From Macrotrachela quadricornifera (taxonomy: Eukaryota > Rotifera > Eurotatoria > Philodinida > Philodinidae): 64,000 nt of DNA. How positions within the stretch are numbered: position 1 is the first letter of the stretch; every line of letters starts with the position of its first letter. A model generated the notes under the pieces. The model made no database searches and was not told where the DNA came from. It saw nothing but the letters and a program-made list of their open reading frames with translations. Below are positions 44,967 through 57,230 of the stretch, piece after piece. The translations under genes and the position numbers were made by a program. Where the stretch lies: NCBI GenBank assembly GCA_022393335.1, contig JAJEKB010021117.1:159162-223161 (forward strand), written 5' to 3'.

Positions 44967-45571
44967 TGTAGAACTCGAAGACTCTACTCGAGTATTAAAA
45001 ATTTTACTCGAGTTTTCAACTATTCAACTATTGATACATGAAAGATTAACGACGCTAACTACAGGATGCTTTCTGCAGGATGCTAGAAGTAATACACGTA
45101 ATGTTGAGGGTGAGGGCATAGGTATGGGTGAGGGCGTGAGGGATGAGGGCATATGTGTGGGTGTGGGTGAGAGTGGATCTTGAGGGTGAGGGTGTCAGAA
45201 ATGAGGGCATGGGTGTGGGTGAGGTTTTCAAAGAACCGCTAGTTGTCGGTTATTGTCAAACGGAAGTGACATTGTCTCTCCTCGTTGGATTACTTTCAGC
45301 ATCGTACAGGCAGCATCCTGTAGGCGGCATCCTGCAGGCAGCATCCAGTAGGTTTCATCCTGCAGGTAGTATCCTGTGGGCAGTGTCCTGCCGGCAAATC
45401 ACTGTGGGCAAAATACTACAGGCAACATCCTATAGACAGAAGTTGAATAGTTGAAAAGTCGAGTACTCGAGTATTAAAACTTCCAATAGTTGAATAGTTG
45501 AAAACTCGAGTGTTAAAAGTTTAAAATTCGAGTGAAATTTTAATACTCGAATCGAATTAACGAGTTCTACA
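44967..45571. mobile_element. 605-bp MITE carrying G-rich and 14-bp minisatellite DNA
   Basis: The ends TGTAGAACTCG (44967) and CGAGTTCTACA (to 45571) are exact inverted copies, and the CTCGAGTATTAAAA and GTTTTCAACTATTCAACTATTG blocks inside are also inverted, partly in duplicate on the right. The interior holds a TGAGGG/TGTGGG-rich tract (about 45106-45222) and a tandem array of GCATCCTGTAGGCG-type 14-bp units (about 45300-45440). No coding capacity is credible; the frames seen are repeat translations. Confidence 0.7.
45300..45440. repeat. 14-bp minisatellite
   Basis: About ten degenerate units of GCATCCTGYAGGCA, with variants such as GTATCCTGTGGGCA and ACATCCTATAGACA. Confidence 0.85.
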
Positions 45572-45699
45572 CTACTGACGTGATTGAATCTTGTGTTGAG
45601 GGTGATAAAATACCTGTTCTTGATTTTACAGAAAAAGTTTAAAATACTTAGATAAAAACAAAACTTTGAGTTACCTAAAACATCATCAATTAATGGACC

Positions 45700-45835
45700 A
45701 CCAGTATAAACATCCGTTGAAGATGTATCACGAGGACTAGCATCACTTGAAGATACAACACGAGCACCAGCACCACGAGTACCAGCATAACTTGAGGATG
45801 CACCACGAGCACCAGCATCGCTTGAGGATGCAATC
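45700..45835 (-). repeat. Short tandem repeat with possible coding sense
   Basis: Units of the form GCACCACGAGCACCAGCATC and GCTTGAGGAT recur four to five times. On the minus strand they read as an open Ser/Ala/Gly array (SSSDAGARGA, SSSYAGTRGA) continuing to TGGPLIDDVL before a possible GTAACT donor. It could be a low-complexity exon, but neither a start nor neighbouring exons could be tied to it. Confidence 0.5.
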
Positions 45836-46030
45836 AGTATTTTTTGTGATTCAATTGCAATTTAACCTTGAATGGAAAAAAGTTTCTCTGTGAAAATTTT
45901 TCGGTTTTTTTGATATCATTTATTCTAAATAAAGGGAACAATTCCTCGACATTTGAGAGAAAAATTACATTACATACTTGTTGTGTTGTTCATGTTTAAT
46001 GTATGGCTCTGTTTTCAATTTGAAATCAAC

Positions 46031-46431
46031 TTAAGGATTATCATCTTGAGGCTAGAAGATCAATAAATATATATCAGTATTAAAGCGTATTTAGTGATTT
46101 TAGTAAGATACTCACTGCAAAATATATTGTCATATATAATATATCACTTCGTAAAATTCGTATCTCCATTTTATATCCATTAATTGAAAATATTAAACCA
46201 AATCCTTCATCTGGTCCTCGTTTATTAATATCGAGTTCGTTGTCAATCTTTTCAAAATAGATAAAACTTATTAAAACGAAAGAAACTGTACATGGTTACT
46301 TTATCATCTTGCATTAGATCAAAGGTATATTTACGAAGAAACCAATAGGTGAACACGACTAAAGAATCACCTTTGTCTTTAAATCGGCCCGCATTCACAT
46401 CCACAAGTGTTCGTAGAGACGTTTCGTCCAT
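46031..46431 (-). CDS. Small hypothetical protein (94 residues)
   Basis: Exons on the minus strand are 46431-46300, 46247-46116 and 46051-46031, all phase 0, with 52-bp and 64-bp GT-AG introns. The first two are each exactly 44 codons; the last contributes PQDDNP and the stop. The protein begins MDETSLRTLVDVNAGRFKDK and GDSLVVFTYWFLRKYTFDLM, followed by a glycine-centred segment (KRGPDEGFGLIFSINGYKM) and a hydrophobic end (YMTIYFA). No signal peptide or known domain was recognised. Consistent phase across three exons supports the model, but an unrelated chance frame cannot be excluded. It lies between two transposon clusters. Confidence 0.5.
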
Positions 46432-47094
46432 TCTTGTTCGACTTATTTGTAAAATGAAACGGTAGCACAAGTTGATATAGATAAAGATCGTTTGTTCATA
46501 TATGCACATGGAGCGAGAGAGAAATATAATGACGCATTACTGCGATGTCAGAAAGTAAGATAACGAAAAGAATATCAATGTAAATATTCTCCTTAAAAAT
46601 CATTAACGATCTTTTTGAGATATTGTTCTTTTGAGAAACTAAGTCAATTTTTGCCAATTACGCTAAAATCAACATATGAATCTGATAGACAGTGTTTCTA
46701 TTATAATTGAATATATAATTATTATAATATGATTCACTAATATATCTTTTTTTCTTTTCTTTCTTCTCTTCTGCATATCGTACAGATGACATATACGATA
46801 TGTATATATGCCGTAGGCCAATTTTAGATTGGCCTACGAGATTTATATGAATGATCTTCTTTTCTTTCTTTCATCTTTTTATATTTTCCAGCCGTTCTCT
46901 TCTCTTTATGTTGTTCTAGGATTTTTTCATTGCGTTCATATTTATTTCTAAACCTCTTTGAATTTTCCTAACGCGTTCACATATACCCAAGATATTACAG
47001 GTAATACATGGAAACAAAATCGATCGAGGAATAGATCAGGCAACAAATAGTTACCATTTTCGAGTCATTATTTATGAATTCGACAGAACAAATG
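46432..47094. other. Intergenic region
   Basis: About 660 bp of AT-rich DNA between the small gene and the foldback element. It contains the hairpin GTAGGCCAATTTTAGATTGGCCTAC at 46812-46836 (shown as stem GTAGGCCAAT and its complement) and CT-rich tracts. Confidence 0.4.
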
Positions 47095-47143
47095 TAAGGT
47101 GCACGCAGAGCAAGGTTCGACCAAAATTTTTTTTTCACGACTA

Positions 47144-47726
47144 TTTATATATCATTCGATAGAGAATTTCACGGTGAGTAAGACTATGTGTACCATGAAT
47201 TTTTTCAGAGCTTTTCTCCGTTCGAAAAATCGAAAAAACTGGAAGGTTGTGAAAATTTTGATTTTTCGCTCATTTTTTATAAAGTTGAATTTTTCAAGTG
47301 TTGTGACAACTTCGATCATTCAAACTGACATATTCTTATTCAGCTTTGAAAACTGAATACGAAAATGGTCTGAAAGGCGTTTCAGACCTAAACGCCTTTC
47401 CGCTAAGGTCTTCGAAACTGAAACTACGAAAAGTTTTCAACCCATTCTTGCAAAAGCTTCACGGGTTTCTCTTGAGACGCTATAGCCAATATTTTCACAT
47501 GATTCTACTCGTTAGATGCTCCTCTTCAAAGTTATACGTGCAGTTTTTAAAAATTTTTTGTTTCCAATGAGTAAAACCGGTTTTACAGAGGACTGGGCGA
47601 AAAAGTTCAAGTCCTTTTCGATATTTTTGCAAGTTTCGCTCAAAATACAAGTGCGAGAACGCCAAGTAGGTAAAAAACGATGGGGAGATCGATGAAGACA
47701 GTGTTGAGATCTTTAGAGGATTTCTG
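47144..47726. repeat. Left arm of long inverted repeat
   Basis: Inverted counterpart of 48592-49178, at about 90% or higher identity by eye. Landmarks: CGATAGAGAATTTCACGG, AAGGCGTTTCAGACCTAAAC, CTTGAGACGCTATAGCCAAT and GTGTTGAGATCTTTAGAGGA. The arms could form a hairpin of nearly 600 bp around an 865-bp loop. Confidence 0.9.
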
Positions 47727-48367
47727 GAGGATTTAATAAATCCATTGATAAAAAATGTACAGTAGATAAAATCGAATACATAGATGCAAAAGGAAAGCCA
47801 CAAGTCCTGCACTGTCACTTCCAAAGTGGTCCTGATCAAGGAAAGAGCAGGGGTCTCTTGGAAATTGCCAAGGAATTGAAAGTCAAAATGCCGTCAAAAA
47901 TTAAACTCGAAGACTTACGAGAACTGTTATCCGATCATCCAGCCTTTAAGAGTGTAAGAAATTCACTACTTTAGGAAGCATTCCAAAACTATCACAGTGT
48001 TTCTCTCTTTTCAGGTTTCACGTTTAGCGCAGCTTGCCGGAAAGTATGGTGTGACGATAAAAAATGTTGTCCCAAGTTCCATCGTAAATTCAACTGAATT
48101 GAGGGGTTGTGGTGCTCCCAGAAGATGTTTGCTCGTCAGAGAACCGATCAGACTTACAACACAATGCTTAAGTTGATTATTGAGTCTCGTGATAACTTTC
48201 GAGAAAAAGAGATTTACTTGAAACTATTGCGAAGATTTTGGAAATGTTTGCAAGCTTACAAAGATGGACAGTCGTACGCTGAAGTTATGAAGATGTTTTT
48301 TAGTTCTCTGTGTGAAGGAACAGTTAAGACTCACACACGTATCAGTAACACTAATTTGGACGTTTAA
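47717..48367 (+). pseudogene. DDE-type transposase remnant in the loop of the foldback element
   Basis: A first open segment (47717-47953) reads HCHFQSGPDQGKSRGLLEIA, KELKVKMPSKIKLEDLRELL and ends at a GTAAG donor; a 61-bp intron ends in TTTTCAG at 48014. The next exon begins VSRLAQLAGKYGVTIKNVV. After a frameshift near 48070 and a TGA in place of a residue in PKFHRKFN-IEGLWCSQK, it continues RTDQTYNTMLKLIIESRDNF, REKEIYLKLLRRFWKCLQAY, then KDGQSYAEVMKMFFS to a stop at 48365-48367. The N-IEGLW-QK segment resembles the NPIENLW.LK motif that holds the catalytic Glu of Tc1/IS630 transposases. N-terminal domains are missing. Inactive as read. Confidence 0.65.
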
Positions 48368-48591
48368 CTTTTGCAATTTCAGAGAACGATATCATGTTGG
48401 CTGTTGTTTGTTTTCTGTCGTTCTGTGTGATTTTCAATGTGGTTACATTTATATACACGAGTACACAAGTGCACACAACGAAAATAGCTAAACTTACTTA
48501 TAGGAGCAACTCTAAAATCAAAGACTGCAGTGATTAGTTACTTCTCTCTTCTAAATCTCTGAAAACCTCACCCAAGATCCTCTGAAGACCC

Positions 48592-49178
48592 TTCAGAAAT
48601 CCTCTAAAGATCTCAACACTGTCTTCATCGATCTCCCCATCGTTTTTTACCTACTTGGCGTTCTCGCAGTTGTATTTTGAGCGAAACTTGCAAAAATATC
48701 GAAAAAGACTTGAACGTTTTCGCCCAGTCCTCAGTAAAACAGGTTTTACTCATTGAAAACAAAAAATTTTTAAAAACTACACGTATAACTTTGAAGAGGA
48801 GCATCTAACGAGTAGAATCATGTGAAAATATTGGCTATAGCGTCTCAAGAGAAACCGGTGAAGCTTTTGCAAAAAGGGGTTGAAAACTTTTCGTAGTTTC
48901 AGTTTCGAAGACCTTAGCGGAAAAGCGTTTAGGTCTGAAACGCCTTTCAGGCCATTTTCGTATTCAGTTTTCAAAGCTGAATAAGAATATGTCAGTTTGA
49001 ATGATCGAAGTTGTCACAACACTTGAAAAATTCAACTTTATAAAAAAATGAGCGAAAAATCAAAATTTTCACAACCTTCCAGTTTTTTCGATTGTTCGAA
49101 CGGAGAAAAGCTCTGAAAAAAATCTAGGGAACACATATTCTTGCTCGCCGTGAAATTCTCTATCGAATGGTATATAAA
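48592..49178. repeat. Right arm of long inverted repeat
   Basis: Reverse complement of 47144-47726 with scattered substitutions and small indels. It starts just inside TTCAGAAATCCTCTAAAGAT and ends at ATCGAATGGTATATAAA. Confidence 0.9.
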
Positions 49179-49264
49179 CAAGTAACGCTCGTCTGAAGAC
49201 TCGCTCAGCTCTTTCTCGTAGAAATCGTGTTTTGTAAATTACCGTCAAGCTATTCATTTATAAA

Positions 49265-49835
49265 ATATTAAAAAATCGAAGTCAGATTCAAGTTCCTGGA
49301 CATTAACGGGCGTTGACCAAACTTCATAAAAAACAAATGTTTTTTGTTAAAAATTTGTTGTTTGTTTAAAAGATTGGTCTTGAAAAAGTTTTTATGCAAC
49401 TGACTTCAGATTTGAATTTCTCGTCCTTGATTACCGTTCGGTCAACCCTTATAAAAAATTTTTTTTTTGTAAAAAAAGTGATCTTTTGTGTGAAAAATTG
49501 ATTCTCAAAAAAATTTTAAAAAACTAACATCAGATTCGGATTCCTCAACCTCGATTACCCTTCGGTCAACCCTTATGAAAAAAATTTTTTTTGTAAAAAC
49601 AGTGTTCCTTTGTGTAAAAAAATGAATCCGAAAAAAATTTCGAAAAACTAACATCAGATTCGGATTCCTCGACCCTGATTGCCCTTCGGTCAACCCTTAT
49701 GAAAAAATTTTTCTTCGTAAAAAAAGTGATTCTTTGTGTAAAAAATTGATTCTCAAAAAAATTTTAAAAAACTAACATCAGATTCAGATTCCTCGACCCC
49801 GATTACCCTTTGGTTAAGTTTTATAGAAAATATTA
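49265..49835. repeat. 124-bp tandem repeat, about four copies
   Basis: ACATCAGATTCGGATTCCTC starts at 49527, 49651 and 49774, with periods of 124 and 123, and a diverged earlier unit precedes them. Units share CCTTCGGTCAACCCTTATGA, a T run and TTTGTGTAAAAAATTGATTC. Confidence 0.9.
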
Positions 49836-49979
49836 ATAAAATGTTTTTTTGACCTTGTGCGGACATACAAGCAATCAATCAATCAATCAGACAATTTATG
49901 TTTGCAAGACTCTTCTCTACGAGAAAGAGAATAGTCGGAAAAAAAAATTTTGCTCGAATTTTGCTTTGCGCGCACCTTA

Positions 49980-51721
49980 AATAGCATAAGAAAAAACAAT
50001 TTGTTGAATCTTTTATTGGCACCCACAAATGAATAGAGTATATCCAATTTATTAAGTTTATTCTAAATTAGAAGCAAAATTTCATCGGATAGATCCATTA
50101 TGATAATAATTGAACGATTCATGTTTGGTTTTATATATAAAAAAATAGTGAATAAAAAGAAAATAGCATAGATAATATCTAATCTGTTAATACAAAGCAT
50201 AATAAAGAGAACGAATCAATAGCCAATGTAAGTGCAATGATAACATCGGTACCAATAATAGTAGAAGATTTAGTAGATAAAATTAATACAAAAATAAAAT
50301 ATATCATATTTCTTTAAAGTGAGGTTTACAAGTATAAAATATTGTTGTACTTTGTTAATGATGATTCAAAGTAGATGGTACAACATTATATTTAGGGTCA
50401 TATAAAAGTAGTGGCAGAGACTCTTTTTTTTCTTATAAATAGCTATAAAAAAAATTTCTTTTTTTTTACGAATAGATAGAACATCTTTCGTTCTATCTTT
50501 CTATTCTATTTGATCAATATACAACTAAAAACATAGTAATAAAATCCTGACAAATTCTTTTTTGTCGAACTCTAGCTGGTAACAATAGTGCGTAAAATCA
50601 TATACATATTATTTTTTAATTTTTTTTTCTTGTTTTTTCTTCCATCACTATCTTCTTATCTTTTATAATAATAAATAACCATCTATATATTTCACAGTGG
50701 ATAAGAAGTAATATTGATAGAACAAAAAAAAATATTTTTATATTCTTCGTTACTCAAAGAATATATAAAATTAATCACAGCATCATATTTAAATAGAAAC
50801 AAAACTTATCTGTATTCATTTGGAATAAGAACATAGAATCAGAGTTAAAATTGATTTTATTTTTCCGACTTTTTTTGAATATAAACAAGTAGACGAAACG
50901 TCTACACAAAAGCAATACGATGGACGTGTTAATGTATATAGGAATGGTTAGTTATTATTAGATACAGAAAGACGATGATAAAAAAAGAACAAGAAAAAAC
51001 ACGTGTACATAATTTTATGCACTATTGTTACCAGTTAGAGTTCGACAAAAAAAAAAGATTTTGTCAGAATCTTACTACTATGATCTTAGTTGTATATTGG
51101 TTAAATAACATAAAAAGAAAAATGCTCTATCTATTCGTAAAAAAAAGAAATTTTTTATAGCTAATTGCAAGAAAAAAAAAGTCTTCATCACTACTTTTGA
51201 ATAACCATGAGTGGATCATTTCAAAGCCAGGCAAGATGCTAAAAGAAAAAAATGAAATGATTAAGAGAATCGAGATTTAGTTTTCTCTTCCTCATTTTAA
51301 TATTTTATTAAAAAATAATTTATTTTTTCTTTAAGAAAATAATAAAAAGAGAAAAGTTTGATGTGAAATTTATAGATTTGTCATATCTCGAAAAATGATC
51401 ATAATATAAGATATACATGTATAAAAATCTTCATAGGAAATTCAGTTTAATTTCGAGAACATGTTTTGAAACTATTTGACGATCAAAGAAATTAAGGACA
51501 GTTTAGATCATCATTCATAGATCCAATGATTATCTCATGATAGAATTGTGAAATTCAGTTGCAGACTTGATTTTTTTTTAATTACAATATATAAATTTGA
51601 ATTTAAAAATAAAATAAAACATAAATCAAGTAATAATTATTCAATTTATTTATTTTATTACAATTAAGATTATAAAAAAACAACGATGCAACAGAAAAAA
51701 CTAAAAAAATTGTCTTTAACT
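49980..51721. other. Non-coding AT-rich stretch
   Basis: About 1.7 kb between the foldback element and the 3' end of the ALKBH2 gene. Only A/T-rich low-complexity DNA with no supportable gene or repeat. Confidence 0.5.
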
Positions 51722-52930
51722 TTAAATTTTGTCTCTTTTGATACGAAATGTGAGGTTGATGCGAGGAGATTTTATTTTTTTCTCTTTACGTATAGAGTGT
51801 TGCCAATATTGTTGTACATCACCTAACATGACAATTAATGATCCATTTGTTAACGAGAACTCATACTAAAATAAAAACAGACATTTAAAGCAAAAGTAAT
51901 TTCGAAAATGAAAAAAATCTAATTAATTTACTTGTTTCTTTTCTGGTGTTGTTAAAGGTTTCTTTCTTCGTGTTTGAGTTCGACCAGTACGACTTAGATG
52001 ACGTAAAACAAATCTAAAAATGATATATTGTATAGTAATGTATACATGATAAATAATAAAATTGAAGAATATATGAAAACAAAAGAAAAAGCTATACCTT
52101 CTCGTGGTGCCCAAACTAACTGAAGCAATTGTATCTCTTGTTTCATTATCAGAATGATAACCAATATAGTCGTTTCCATCTCTATAATAATTAACTAAAC
52201 AAAAATCAAACTCGACCCCTACAAAAAAAAGTACATTAGTCATATTTCATTTTATGATGTTGTTTTTTTATTTACCCAACTGTTTTTCTAGCTGATGTTT
52301 CAATTTAAGCATTGGTGGTGTCCAAATATGTTGTTTTTGCTTCTGCATTAATTCTTTAACAATTAATCCGTCTTTTGCGAACCATGACTGAAGACGAGGC
52401 TAAAATATAAATAAAAATAAGAAAGAAATTTCAATAACTATTTCGAAAAATTTCTTTCTCAAGTTTCTCATTGACATACCAGTTTTACAGCTTTTCCAAA
52501 AAATGACATTTCAGTATGTTCAAATTTTAGTTCTACAAATAAAATAAAAATTAATAAAATCATTGCTTTGTAGCAAATGCATCAAGGATTACCTTTTATT
52601 ATGTGCTTGAATAAAGCATCACCTTCTTCTTTTGATATGAAATTAGGACACCATTTTATTGTTGATGAAGTATCAATTTTTATTTCTTCGAATATTGGTG
52701 TTGTTGTAAATTGAAGCCTATATTTTAGTGAAAAAAAAAAAGAAATCAATTTTCATATAATTTTCTACTTACCATTTATCATTCCAAACAGGTTTTTTCT
52801 TGTTAGATGCTACAGTTGCTTCATCCTTGTCAATTATAGTTTCATTCTTTTTTTTTTTGATTGATGTGATGTTTATATTACTTGAAAAATGTTTATTTGA
52901 TGAAGATGAAGTTGGTGTAATTGGTTTCAT
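51722..52930 (-). CDS. ALKBH2: AlkB-type 2-oxoglutarate/Fe(II) DNA dealkylase, ALKBH2-like
   Basis: Seven exons on the minus strand (52930-52773, 52717-52593, 52532-52480, 52399-52276, 52218-52098, 52013-51932, 51865-51722) give 268 residues, near human ALKBH2 (261). The enzyme oxidatively removes methyl groups such as 1-methyladenine and 3-methylcytosine from DNA in the nucleus. The N-terminal 50 residues are Ser/Lys-rich. Core landmarks: VEFDFCLVNYYRDGNDYIGY, the iron-binding HSD of YHSDNE, IASVSLGTTRRFVLRH, LTNGSLIVMLGDVQQYWQHS with the distal His, and SPRINLTFRIKR, the 2-oxoglutarate Arg motif RxNxxxR. All metal and cofactor ligands are present. Resemblance to ALKBH2 (DG.D.IG.H..DE, ASVSFG, RVNLTFR) is better than to ALKBH3. 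The start is the first ATG in frame; an upstream TTG is discounted. Confidence 0.92.
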
Positions 52931-55900
52931 GTTTGATATATTGTGATTGTAATAAAAATTCAAGAATAGTATAATCTAAAGATAGAATCAAAACGAGTCA
53001 TATGATTTTTTTTCTGTCTGTATATTATCAGTAATGTTTAAAAAAATAAACAGACAAAGAAGCATCAAGGTATTAGCATATTGTGATGAAAAAAACAGCA
53101 CGAAAGGATAATGACTCAGAAATTTGAATCAAAAGTATGAGATAAAAAAACTATTTTGTAAAGAGCAAATTCATTGACAGTGAATACAATTTATGAATCC
53201 ATATATGCATCTAAGAACTGAACTGATTTTGATTTATTTTTAAATTAAATATTTTCTACATAGATGGGTGGAACATTAGTTTATGAAATAACTATTAATC
53301 GTTGCTCTAACATGTATGATGACGACTAAAACTTGAGAATAAATATACATTTATACAACTGAATCTGTTTAAATGTAAAGCTAATCAGAAAACCTTATAA
53401 CAAAAAAAAATGAAAGAACAAATTAAGAATAGATTATCTGTTTCATTAACATGTCTCATATTTCAATCTGTGTACGACATTTGATAATTTGTTGAAAATT
53501 AATCAAATTATTTAAAAATTTGTTTACATTTATGTAGCAATCAGATCTTTGTTCACATACCCAATAGACATGAACTCTTCTGAGGTTTTCTTAGTCTCAT
53601 TCAGTTCTTGTCATAATCAAAATATGGGTCTGAATGATGACTGACAATTGAATATGTTTTCTCGTAAGATATCAATGACTAACAATTCATTTCTCTATTC
53701 AAACTCATTAATTTATAGGTCGAAAAAAAAGAAATCAAATATAGTGTGTCATCAGCTGTAAATAATACTACATTGTTTTATTTATAAGTTTATATGGGTT
53801 TCTTATTCTAAGATACTATTGAAATAAATGCAAAATACTATTTTCTATAATTCATTTTAGTTTATATTTCTAAAATCAGAAAAATAAGTTTGATTTTAGA
53901 TATAGATTTCATTAAATTATTTCGAATATAATCACAATCTAAAGTATTCCACATTTCATAACCATATCACATACTTACTAAGAAGAAAATATTAACTATT
54001 CGTCTTTTAATCGTAATCAATGACGCAACTAGGATTTTTAAACCATTGGACAAGGTATTTGCTGGTGGATCTTATGAAATACAAATAACTTACAAAAAAA
54101 AACAAAAAGATGAAATGATATTTTTTTAATCAAAGATCTATTAAATTCAGATCATAAACCTAAATAATCGTTGTCAAAAATAGAAATGACTAATAACTCA
54201 AACAGTCAATTAAAATTGATTGAAAATCGATCAATACCTGATTGAAATCATGCCATCTTCATCGATTTTTAGCTATATTTTTATTCGATGAAGATTGCAT
54301 TTGAAATTCAGATCGAAGAAAAAGATAAAACTACTATCTCATTGAAAAATAGATAAATATTTTTGAAAAAGTAAAATTTCAATGGGCAAACCTCAAAATG
54401 AAATGGATAACTGCTCATTTGCCTCTCCATAGTTGCGCTACTGATCGTAACGTATTAGAAAGCGGAAAGATAAAAAAAAAAGAAACAAAAATGTAAAAGA
54501 CTAAATGTATATATATATATAATGAGAATATCACGATCTGGACATTATCATCATCAGTCAGCAATCTAATATTTACTATTGCATTTTCTTTTCTTCAATG
54601 CTCTCTTTTTCTCACTCTGCAGCTATGTATCACTCATCATTTATGTGTCATGTCTTCAGCTAATAGATTCACGAGCTGCATTGTTTGTCATAACATATCT
54701 TTTCTGTCTTTATCCATTAATATAAACAAAAAGAAATAGAATGCGTTAGAGTAGATCAATCATCTCTCTCTATCCTAATATGCAGACATATGGATAAAAA
54801 AAAAGGTATTTGTTTATAAGATTACGTATTTACATCAGAGATATCCATCGCAGCTGAGTCTATCTATTACTGCCGTGATTGACATTTCTCATTTATACGT
54901 TTTACTATAAAATATTAACTTGTGAATGAGAATAAAAAGAAAGTCATATGAAAATAATGATCATCTATGTTCTGCTCTGCCGAAATTACTAAGTTGAAAT
55001 ACTAATTCAGAGCAATGTGTTTGTTTTTCATTTCTGTTAACTACAAAAGATGTATACAAATTGATTAAAGTTCGCTGCTTTCATTCCAAATACACGGAAA
55101 TTTGATATGTTTAGTCTGTCTGGCTACCTTTAATCAAAATTTTCAGATAATTAAACCTTTTTTTTTAACCATATATTGTTGTCAAGTCCATCAGTAGAAA
55201 GTTAACATACAATCAGCATTAAATACAATTTTCTTTTGATCGAACTCTTCAAAAGAGAAGAAGCACAGTTTCATATAAAGGAAAAAATTATATTTATTTA
55301 TTCAGATATGATATAGCTGATGAGAAATTACCAATATAATTCATCATTTTCTTTTTTTTTCTTTTTTATTTTTGTTCATAATGATGCAAGTTTCAAACAC
55401 ATTATTCGATTAATGAACTAACTCAATAAACATCATTTGAACCACTAATAACCACAACACTATTTCAATTTATCGTACGAATCAATGATACTTATACATT
55501 TATTACAAAAAACACTAACCATTCACTCAATTGGTAGGTGTTTTCTGTCATTAAATTATTGTAAGTATTATGTATAAGATGATTCAAACGGAATTTTATT
55601 TAAAAATAAATTGAATATTATCATTGTAATTCAACTAAATAATTTAATTTTTTTTATAAATAATAAAGATACAAAATATTACTATTGATCGAAACATGAT
55701 ATGATTCAATGGTATCACTGAATGATGTATATAGTTTTCTTTCTTTGAAATGAATAAAAGATTATCAAGTGAGTTATATCGCATACGGGAAAAAAAGAAA
55801 CATGAGTGAGTAATGATATATAATCTGTTCTATTTAACAATGATTCATTTAGTTATTTCATTTCATGTAGAGTTGTTAAAACGATACGTTGATGATGTTA

Positions 55901-56284
55901 TCATAGTTTCTTATTTCATCTTCTATATAACTAATTTATTGAGTTGTCTTACAAGTTTTCATTATCAAAAACTAATGACAAAAAAAAATCAAAATCAAAA
56001 GAAAAATGATTTTTTTTAAAAGTTAGTTTTGTTAGATATTGATTTTAATATTGATAAAAACTTCACAACAAATACATTAGAAATATTTTATTATTATTAT
56101 AACCTAAAAATAATTTTTTTTCAAATAAAAAATTTAAACAAAATGAAAAGTTCGAATTATGGCAGCAATGTCCCTGTAAAAATGTCCCTATGATTTGGTC
56201 CTCAAGAAAACATTCTTACCGAAAAATATCTCTGGTCACAACGTCTTTTTGAAATCGTCCTTTGCATCAAGAATGTCCTTTTTT
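52931..56284. other. Long intergenic region
   Basis: About 3.4 kb of AT-rich DNA. No open frame of quality, no TIR pair and no tandem repeat was recognised; small simple repeats occur, for example (TA)n near 54510. The frame at 55813-56019 is low in complexity. Confidence 0.5.
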
Positions 56285-57015
56285 ATGACCTTGATATTAT
56301 CTAACAAATGTTCCAGAAAGAATAGTCCTCTCAGTATTTTTGAGATTACTGTCTTAGATATATTTGAAAAAAGACGAAAACTAAAGATATACAAGCAAAT
56401 GTTATTTGTAAATATGCCACCAATAGTATATGGTCGCACTTTTGTGTTTCATATTTTAATCTCTAAATATGTTTTACTAAAAAAGTAAAATATACCATAA
56501 GATTCAGCATGTAAAGCTCTACAAACTATAAAGTAAAGTTTATTTTAATGGCGTTATTTTTGTTTTCAAAAAAAAAACAAAATTGTGTGACGAATTTTTG
56601 TCGTTGCGAAAATCGATCCAACGGAATTTGGTGTTGTTTTCCACTTATAAATGATACAAATAAAATAAATTGTTCTTTATAAATTATAGAGCTTTTCACG
56701 CTGTATCTTATGGTATATTTTGGTTTTTTAATGTAATACGTATTTAGAGATTAAATACGAAATACAAAATGTGGCTATTTATTACGAGACACTCATTATT
56801 TACAAATTACTTCTATTTGTATATCTTTAGTTTTCGTCTTTTTTCAAATGTAACTAAAATCGCTTTTGAGCCTAGTCATATATGAATTTGTAGAGAATTT
56901 CAAGCGCTATCTTTTGAGAATAAATAAGACTTTAATCACAAGAATAATAGAGAAGAAATCTTAAATATACTGAGAGGGCCATTCTTTCTGGGACATCCAT
57001 TAGGTTATAATCACA
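56285..57015. mobile_element. Palindromic MITE, copy 1
   Basis: Left arm from about 56285 (ACCTTGATATTATC...CCAGAAAGAAT.G.CCTCTCAGTAT) through 56363-56520 (GACGAAAACTAAAGATATAC, TAATCTCTAAATA.GT, AAAATATACCATAAGAT) is inverted at 56688-56849 and about 56940-57015. The right arm carries about 80 bp of extra sequence at 56855-56935. The inner part belongs to the same family as 63611-63960. Confidence 0.7.
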
Positions 57016-57230
57016 GGTTTAAACCGTATTTACATACAAGTCACCCGAATGTTTGGAAATTTATGGATGGTATTCGAAAAGAAATTGAAACAGTTCATAG
57101 TATACTTATTCAAATAAACATTGGTATGCCACCTCGTACAAAACGACAGAATCGCTGAACGAAAGAACCATATGATCGATACCATATAAAACAAATAATA
57201 ATTAATGACTTACTTCGTGGACTTTCTTTT

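Larger units (their letters stand above)
47097..49977 (+). mobile_element. 2.9-kb foldback DNA transposon (TA target site, about 585-bp inverted arms)
   Basis: The outer ends AGGTGCACGCAGAGCAAGGT and, inverted, AGGTGCGCGCAAAGCAAAAT, both continuing into CAAAATTTTTTTTTC..CGACTATT, form about 48-bp imperfect TIRs. TA lies directly outside each end (47095-47096 and 49978-49979). Inside are long arms (47144-47726 and 48592-49178), a central transposase remnant, and a 124-bp tandem array on the right. TA duplication and a Tc1-like IEGLW motif suggest the IS630/Tc1/mariner supergroup, but the architecture is unusual. Confidence 0.75.

Noticed and set aside
45300..45440. CRISPR-like array
   Set aside because: Units are 14 bp, contiguous and degenerate with no spacers; eukaryotic minisatellite.
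44941..45454. Two Gly/Val-rich plus-strand frames
   Set aside because: Translations of the G-rich tract and the 14-bp minisatellite inside the MITE.
47346..48974. Two nearly identical 65-74 codon frames on opposite strands (47346-47570 plus and 48777-48974 minus)
   Set aside because: They are the same stretch in the two inverted arms; no known motif, and conservation is explained by the repeat itself.
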